From assembly GCA_017656185.1 (NCBI GenBank), contig JACDOK010000002.1, forward strand, positions 72,768-136,767: a stretch of 64,000 nucleotides of DNA. The letters are read 5' to 3'. A model generated the notes under the pieces. That model did not search any database, was not told the DNA's origin, and was given only the letters and a program-made list of their open reading frames with translations. The DNA comes from Peptococcaceae bacterium (GTDB lineage Bacteria > Bacillota > Desulfotomaculia > Desulfotomaculales > JACDOK01). The position numbers and the translations under genes are program-made. Below are positions 58,146 through 64,000 of the stretch, in pieces (the first letter of the stretch is position 1; each line of letters begins with the position of its first letter).

Positions 58146-59469
58146 CAAGGTACCGCCCCAAAATATCGATGCCGAGCAGGCCGTGCTTGGGGCCCTGTTT
58201 TTAGACGCGGATGCGCTTTATCGTATTATTGATATACTGCAGCCGGACGATTTTTACCAGCAGGCACACCGTTTAATTTATGAAGCCTGTTTGAAGCTGC
58301 AGGATGATGGTGAGCCGGTGGACATGCTGTCCGTTACCGAACGGCTGCGCCGGGACGGCAGCCTTGATAAAGTCGGCGGCGCGGCCTATATTGCTTCGTT
58401 AACTGACGTTATTCCTACGGCCTCCAATATCGAGTACTACGCGCGCATTGTGCGGGAAAAGGCTGTCCTGCGCACTTTGATCTCTGTAGCCAGCCGCATT
58501 TCCGAGATGGGCTACGATGCCAAAGACAGTGCCGACCGCCTGGTCGACCGGGCGGAACAAATGATACTGGAGCTGGGATCCCGCCGGGGCCAGACTGTCT
58601 TCGTCTCTATTAAGGAAATACTGCGAAAGACCTGGGACCATATCGAAAACGTTTATGCCCATAAAGGGGATACCCTGGGCATCAAAACCGGGTTTACCGA
58701 ACTTGATAAAATGTGTTCCGGTTTACAGCCGTCAGATCTGATCATTCTGGCGGCCCGTCCCAGTATGGGCAAAACGGCACTGGCGATGAGTATTGCCCAC
58801 CAGGTGGCTGAGCGGCAAGGAATACCGGTAGCAGTATTCAGCTTGGAAATGTCCCGGGAACAGCTGGTGCAGAGACTGCTATGCGCGGAGGCCATGGTTG
58901 ACCAGTACCGCCTGCGTACGGGCAATTTGAGAGAAGAAGACTGGGAAAAACTTACCGATGCCGCCGAGCGACTCAACGAGTTACCCATATATATTGATGA
59001 TGCGGCCGGGGCGTCCGTGCGTGAGATGAGGGCCAAGGCCAAGCGCCTGCAGGCCGAAAGAGGGCTGGGCCTGGTCATCATTGACTACCTGCAGTTGATA
59101 CAGGCGCCCAGGCGTGCCGAAAACCGGCAGCAGGAAATTGCGCAGATTTCCCGCGGCCTGAAGTCGCTGGCCAAAGAACTGAATGTGCCGGTACTGGCGC
59201 TGTCACAGCTCAGCCGCGCCGTGGAGTCACGCCCCAACAAGAGGCCGCAGATGTCGGATTTGAGGGAATCAGGCTCCCTGGAACAGGACGCGGATGTGAT
59301 TATGTTTATCTACCGCGATGAGTACTATAATCCCGATACCGACCAGAAAGGGATAGCCGAAATTATCGTGGCCAAGCAGCGCAACGGTCCCACCGGCACT
59401 GTAAAGATGTGTTTTCTCAAGGAATTTACCCGCTTTGTTAATCTTGCCCGGGACGAGGCCGTAAGTTGA
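58135..59469 (+). CDS. dnaB: Replicative DNA helicase
   Basis: The hexameric replication-fork helicase (called DnaC in Bacillus). The 444-aa protein has the N-terminal domain (PPQNIDAEQAVLGALFLD), Walker A LAARPSMGKTALAMSIAHQ at about 204-222, LVIIDYLQLI (Walker B) and SRAVESRPNKRPQMSDLRESGSLEQDADVI. It starts at GTG inside the rplI 3' end. No intein is present. Confidence 0.97.
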   Translation: MIPDKVPPQNIDAEQAVLGALFLDADALYRIIDILQPDDFYQQAHRLIYEACLKLQDDGEPVDMLSVTERLRRDGSLDKVGGAAYIASLTDVIPTASNIEYYARIVREKAVLRTLISVASRISEMGYDAKDSADRLVDRAEQMILELGSRRGQTVFVSIKEILRKTWDHIENVYAHKGDTLGIKTGFTELDKMCSGLQPSDLIILAARPSMGKTALAMSIAHQVAERQGIPVAVFSLEMSREQLVQRLLCAEAMVDQYRLRTGNLREEDWEKLTDAAERLNELPIYIDDAAGASVREMRAKAKRLQAERGLGLVIIDYLQLIQAPRRAENRQQEIAQISRGLKSLAKELNVPVLALSQLSRAVESRPNKRPQMSDLRESGSLEQDADVIMFIYRDEYYNPDTDQKGIAEIIVAKQRNGPTGTVKMCFLKEFTRFVNLARDEAVS

Positions 59470-59524
59470 CAAAACCCAGGCCGTCTGCTACAGTTTAAGG
59501 GGTCGTTCCAGGGAGGGGAGCAGT

Positions 59525-60916
59525 ATGCTCACAAAATATGATGTTATTATTGTTGGCGCAGGGCCGGCGGGTATTTTCGCGGCCCTTGAACTTGTTAAGG
59601 ATGGATCTGAGCATAAAATTCTCATGATCGAAAAGGGCCCGGGTATCAAGAAAAGGGTATGCCCTTCCCAAAATTCCAGTATCGGCGGCTGCCGGCATTG
59701 CAGTCCTTGCGCTACCGTATGCGGCTGGGGTGGTGCCGGTGCTTTCAGCGACGGTAAGCTTACTCTGTCCACCGAGGTGGGGGGCAGCCTGGAAGAATAT
59801 GTCGGGGTCCGGGAGCTTGAGAGCCTGATTTCCTATGTCGACAGGCTTTATCTCCGTTTTGGGGCTCCTGACGAGGTTTACGGTGTAAAACACCAGGAAG
59901 AGTTCGAGGATATTAAGAGAAAGGCTGTTCTGGCCGGTTTGCGTTTGGTCCCGCTGCCGATCCGCCACCTGGGTACCGGGCGCTGCGGGGAAATTCTCCA
60001 GCTCATGTACGAATATCTGGCCCCGAGAGTGGATATCCGGACCGGCACGCAGGTGACCAGGATTGTTACCAAAGATAACCGGGCCGTGGGCGTCGAAACG
60101 GCGGACGGGCAGACCTACGCCGGCGACTATCTTGTGGTTGCTCCGGGGCGGGAAGGTTCCGAGTGGCTGGCCAAGGAAGCGCGCCGTTTGGGTTTACGCA
60201 CCAGGGTCAACCCGGTGGACATCGGTGTACGGGTGGAACTTCCGGCCGTTGTGCTGGAACCCTTAACTAACCTTTTTTACGAACTCAAATGTACCTACGT
60301 GTCACAAACTTTTGAGGACCGGGTGCGTACCTTTTGTATGAACCCGCACGGTTCCGTTGTTATGGAAAACAACGACGGGGTTATCACGGTCAACGGGCAC
60401 AGCCATGCTTATCAGAAAACGGATAACACCAACTTTGCCATTCTGGTCAGCAAAAACTTTACCGAGCCTTTCCGCGAGCCGATCGCTTACGGGCGTTATA
60501 TTGCCAGCCTGGCCAACCTGCTGGGCGGCAATGTAATCGTACAGCGTTTGGGTGACCTGATCAACGGGCGCCGCAGCACGCCGAAGAAACTGAAACGCTG
60601 CCTGGTGACGCCTACGCTTCCGGAAGCCACACCCGGCGATCTCAGCCTGGTGTTCCCGTACCGGCACATGCTGGGTATTATCGAAATGTTGAAGGCGCTT
60701 GATAAAATCGCCCCCGGGGTATATTCGCGGGATACCCTGCTTTACGGGGCCGAGGTGAAGTACTACTCCTCCCGTTTAGCACTGAACGAAGGGTTGGAAA
60801 CACCTATCGCCAACCTGTTTGCTGCCGGTGACGGGGCCGGCGTTACGAGAGGACTGGTCCAGGCTTCGGCCTCTGGTGTGGTTGTCGCCCGGGAAATATT
60901 GAAGCGGTTATCATAG
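59525..60916 (+). CDS. FAD-dependent dehydrogenase-like protein
   Basis: The 463-aa product has a Rossmann FAD loop VIIVGAGPAGIFAALELV at the start, a cysteine cluster CRHCSPCATVCGWGGAGAFSDGKLTL at about 58-83, and a C-terminal FAD motif NLFAAGDGAGVTRGLVQASASGVVVA. It belongs to the uncharacterised FAD-dependent dehydrogenase group common in clostridia. The GGCRHC...C cysteines could be redox active or bind a metal. The reaction is unknown. GGGAGGGGAG precedes the ATG. Confidence 0.85.
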   Translation: MLTKYDVIIVGAGPAGIFAALELVKDGSEHKILMIEKGPGIKKRVCPSQNSSIGGCRHCSPCATVCGWGGAGAFSDGKLTLSTEVGGSLEEYVGVRELESLISYVDRLYLRFGAPDEVYGVKHQEEFEDIKRKAVLAGLRLVPLPIRHLGTGRCGEILQLMYEYLAPRVDIRTGTQVTRIVTKDNRAVGVETADGQTYAGDYLVVAPGREGSEWLAKEARRLGLRTRVNPVDIGVRVELPAVVLEPLTNLFYELKCTYVSQTFEDRVRTFCMNPHGSVVMENNDGVITVNGHSHAYQKTDNTNFAILVSKNFTEPFREPIAYGRYIASLANLLGGNVIVQRLGDLINGRRSTPKKLKRCLVTPTLPEATPGDLSLVFPYRHMLGIIEMLKALDKIAPGVYSRDTLLYGAEVKYYSSRLALNEGLETPIANLFAAGDGAGVTRGLVQASASGVVVAREILKRLS

Positions 60917-61010
60917 CCGGGACTGAGACATAGAACTTAATTAAGGATAGCGGCGGGTTTTCCGTAAACGGAATACAGTTGCTTAATAAGACGAACAATG
61001 AAATGTCTGA

Positions 61011-62315
<1,305 letters not shown>

Positions 62316-62425
62316 TCGACGGGGGCTGGGAGGACAGTAAATTTTACTGCAAATGCTAAGAAATTTTAAAGTTCTCCATCTTGACAAAATGGCTGTTGTA
62401 ATGTAACATAAAATCCGTGAGTTGT

Positions 62426-62503
62426 GGCCCCATCGTCTAGCCTGGCCTAGGACATCAGACTTTCGATCTGACGACGGGGGTTCGAATCCCCCTGGGGTCA
62501 CCA
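62426..62503 (+). tRNA. tRNA-Glu(TTC)
   Basis: 78 nt with encoded CCA. The anticodon stem-loop TCAGA-CTTTCGA-TCTGA gives TTC. The GGCCCCATCGTCTAG start is typical of tRNA-Glu. Confidence 0.95.
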
Positions 62504-62569
62504 AATAAATTAGGTATCAAGGTTGGGTGTTAGAGGGAATGCTAACATCCAGCTTTCTATTCTTTAAAT

Positions 62570-62644
62570 GCGGGTGTAGCTCAATGGTAGAGCATCAGCT
62601 TCCCAAGCTGAGGGCTGCGGGTTCGATCCCCGTCACCCGCTCCA
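62570..62644 (+). tRNA. tRNA-Gly(CCC)
   Basis: 75 nt with encoded CCA. The anticodon stem-loop TCAGC-TTCCCAA-GCTGA gives CCC, reading GGG. Confidence 0.94.
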
Positions 62645-62662
62645 ATTAAAACTGAACATAAC

Positions 62663-62702
62663 AAGACTTCCCGGTGTTCGGGAGGTCTTTCTTATTTTTT
62701 TT
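62663..62702 (+). terminator. Terminator after tRNA-Gly
   Basis: AAGACTTCCCG and CGGGAGGTCTT pair around GTGTT and are followed by TCTTATTTTTTTTT. Confidence 0.85.
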
Positions 62703-62906
62703 TAATAATAAATTCCAACTCATTAAAATGAAAATGGACAGCGAGGATTTTAAAATCTTTTGTTTTCTTGGCAATTTGGACTTAATGAAGGCATAAGCAT
62801 TGGCTATAAATGTACTTTTGAGTAAATATCAGCCAAGTGTCTTGTCTTCGCCTTTTTGTTCAATTTATAATGAAAAAGGTTGGAGAGAAGTTAAGGAGGG
62901 GTTTAA

Positions 62907-63071
62907 TTGGGTAAACACATTATCACCGTGACCAAGGGTTCGATTCTGAAGAGGGAAAAAGCGGGCTGTGGCGAATGCCAGAGCTCGTGCCAGTCGGCAT
63001 GCAAGACTTCCTGTACCGTAGGTAATCAGAGCTGCCTGCATGAAAGGGGAACGGAAATAAACAAGGACTAA
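62907..63071 (+). CDS. scfA: SCIFF: six-cysteine ranthipeptide precursor
   Basis: A 54-aa peptide from TTG 62907 with AAGGAGGGG 7 nt upstream; too short for the ORF track. It has exactly six cysteines in the pattern GCGECQSSCQSACKTSCTVG followed by NQSC, matching the six-cysteines-in-forty-five family. In this family a radical SAM maturase makes thioether crosslinks between cysteines and nearby residues; the biological role of the mature product is unknown. The maturase gene follows directly. This copy has an extra 11-residue polar tail after the last cysteine. Confidence 0.93.
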   Translation: MGKHIITVTKGSILKREKAGCGECQSSCQSACKTSCTVGNQSCLHERGTEINKD

Positions 63072-63227
63072 ATCCGGCTGTTGGTGCATAAAGATTTTAT
63101 AGTTACTGCGAAGCCTCGTGGCAATAGCTGGTATACCGGGCAGAGAAGGGCTGCCGTGCCATAGGATATTAAATTTCTTTAATAAACCGGTTTGTACGGC
63201 TGCGTTTGTATGAAGTAGTTATTTTTA

Positions 63228-63246
63228 GGCGGGTATGTTACCCGCC
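63228..63246 (+). terminator. Hairpin between scfA and scfB
   Basis: GGCGGGTA-TGT-TACCCGCC with only a weak T-run (CGTTAT) after it. It may partly terminate transcription, giving more precursor than maturase message. Confidence 0.5.
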
Positions 63247-63280
63247 CGTTATATGTTTGGGCCAAGCTGGAGGGTTATTC

Positions 63281-64000
63281 GTGATCCATTGTTTTGAAGT
63301 GAACGGCTGCAAGCTTGTATTTGACGTGCACAGCCTGTCGCTGCACCGGGTAGACGATTTGGTATGGGATATCCTCAACGGGCGGGCTCCCGGAAAAGGT
63401 TATCTGCCGGGTGAAGTAGAGGAGGCGCGGCACGAGATTGAAGAATTGCGCAGGGCGGGAGTCTTGTTTGCTCCTGACCCTATTGTCACCTATGAACCAC
63501 CGGAGACCCCATTGAAATCACTCTGTCTCAACGTGGCTCACAGCTGCAACCTGGCCTGCCGTTACTGTTTCGCCGGTTCCGGCCGGTATGGTTCCGGGCC
63601 GGCATTGATGCCGCGGGAAGTAGGGCGCCGTGCCGTAGAGATGCTGCTGGAGCGCTCCGGTACACGCCGGCGCTTGGAAATCGACTTTTTCGGCGGCGAG
63701 CCTTTACTGAATTTTGAAGTTGTGCAGGATATTGTCACTTATGCGCGTGAACGGGCGGCTGCGGTCGGAAAAGAGATTAATTTTACTCTTACCACCAATG
63801 GTGTGTTGCTTGATGATGCCGTCGGTGAGTTTTTGTTAAAGGAAGCCGTGAACGTGGTCCTAAGTATCGACGGCCGGCCGGGGGTGCATGACAGGATGCG
63901 GCCCACGCCTGACGGCCGGGGGACCCATAATTTGATCATCTCACGGGCCCGGCGTTTTGCCGAGCGCTGGGACCAGTGGAGCGGGACCAAGGGCTATTTT
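63281..64000 (+). CDS. scfB: SCIFF radical SAM maturase (partial)
   Basis: Starts at GTG 63281 with GGAGGG upstream and runs off the window, so it is absent from the ORF track; 240 codons are present. It begins with a peptide-recognition-like domain (IHCFEVNGCKLVFDVHSLSL), then the radical SAM cluster CNLACRYCFAG near residue 86, FFGGEPLLNFE and TLTTNGVLL. The missing C-terminal part should carry the SPASM auxiliary iron-sulfur clusters. Its pairing with scfA is diagnostic. Confidence 0.93.
   Translation, partial: MIHCFEVNGCKLVFDVHSLSLHRVDDLVWDILNGRAPGKGYLPGEVEEARHEIEELRRAGVLFAPDPIVTYEPPETPLKSLCLNVAHSCNLACRYCFAGSGRYGSGPALMPREVGRRAVEMLLERSGTRRRLEIDFFGGEPLLNFEVVQDIVTYARERAAAVGKEINFTLTTNGVLLDDAVGEFLLKEAVNVVLSIDGRPGVHDRMRPTPDGRGTHNLIISRARRFAERWDQWSGTKGYF

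Overview
The window is a chromosomal replication-origin region from an anaerobic, endospore-forming Firmicute. The best fit is a Peptococcaceae / Desulfotomaculum-Pelotomaculum type organism; this is inferred from gene content and no database was searched. Pointers are sporulation genes (bofA, yyaC, ricT, a cwlD-like amidase), a 2-oxoacid:ferredoxin oxidoreductase, a heterodisulfide-reductase-like HdrCBA cluster, and the clostridial SCIFF peptide with its radical SAM enzyme. TTG and GTG starts are common. I saw no phage, insertion sequence or CRISPR array.

Layout. The origin lies between rpmH and dnaA (about 38.55-38.81 kb). Almost everything to its left is on the minus strand and everything to its right on the plus strand, so genes are co-oriented with replication. 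The plus-strand exceptions on the left arm are the abrB-like tail, one ykvI gene, yyaC and a broken gene. Outward on the left arm come rpmH-rnpA-yidD-yidC-jag-mnmE-mnmG-rsmG-parA-parB with three perfect parS sites, a 1.3 kb gene-free repeat-rich stretch, DUF4446, a phosphoribosyltransferase, yyaC, a ykvI/cvpA/M18 peptidase group, rpsF-ssb-rpsR, hdrCBA, a tRNA-Ser/tRNA-Arg/tadA cluster, the SRP RNA, dnaX-ybaB-recR-bofA, a P-loop protein, the oxidoreductase operon, an Orn/Lys/Arg decarboxylase, tmk-holB-ricT-rsmI and the tail of an AbrB-like gene. Outward on the right arm come dnaA-dnaN-recF-remB-gyrB, a cwlD-like gene, gyrA, two UspA genes, pdxST, a serine T-box operon (aminotransferase-serA-serS), yybS-rplI-dnaB, an FAD enzyme, purA, tRNA-Glu, tRNA-Gly and scfA-scfB (cut by the window end).

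How it works together. The core is replication initiation and segregation (DnaA, DnaN, gyrase, ParAB/parS), clamp loading (DnaX, HolB), recombination (RecF, RecR) and tRNA modification (MnmEG, TadA). The serine theme recurs: a T-box whose specifier reads as UCC controls a serine-synthesis and seryl-tRNA synthetase operon, and four tRNA-Ser isoacceptors sit together on the other arm. Energy metabolism is represented by KorABCD and a tandem-HdrA HdrCBA set.

Main points of interest: (1) against the Bacillus-type order, blocks beyond serS and beyond rpsR have swapped arms, which looks like an origin-centred inversion; (2) dnaN appears to start at AUC; (3) modular intergenic repeats recur across the window, namely 11-bp arrays, hairpin elements with CCAGCACTCAG ends, a GATACGGT-rich segment, 7-bp TTTACTG tandems and ACAGGATTAACAGG motifs; (4) a conserved 30-bp triple DnaA-box-like block flanks the cwlD-like gene in a gene-free AT-rich stretch; (5) a tandem HdrA fusion.
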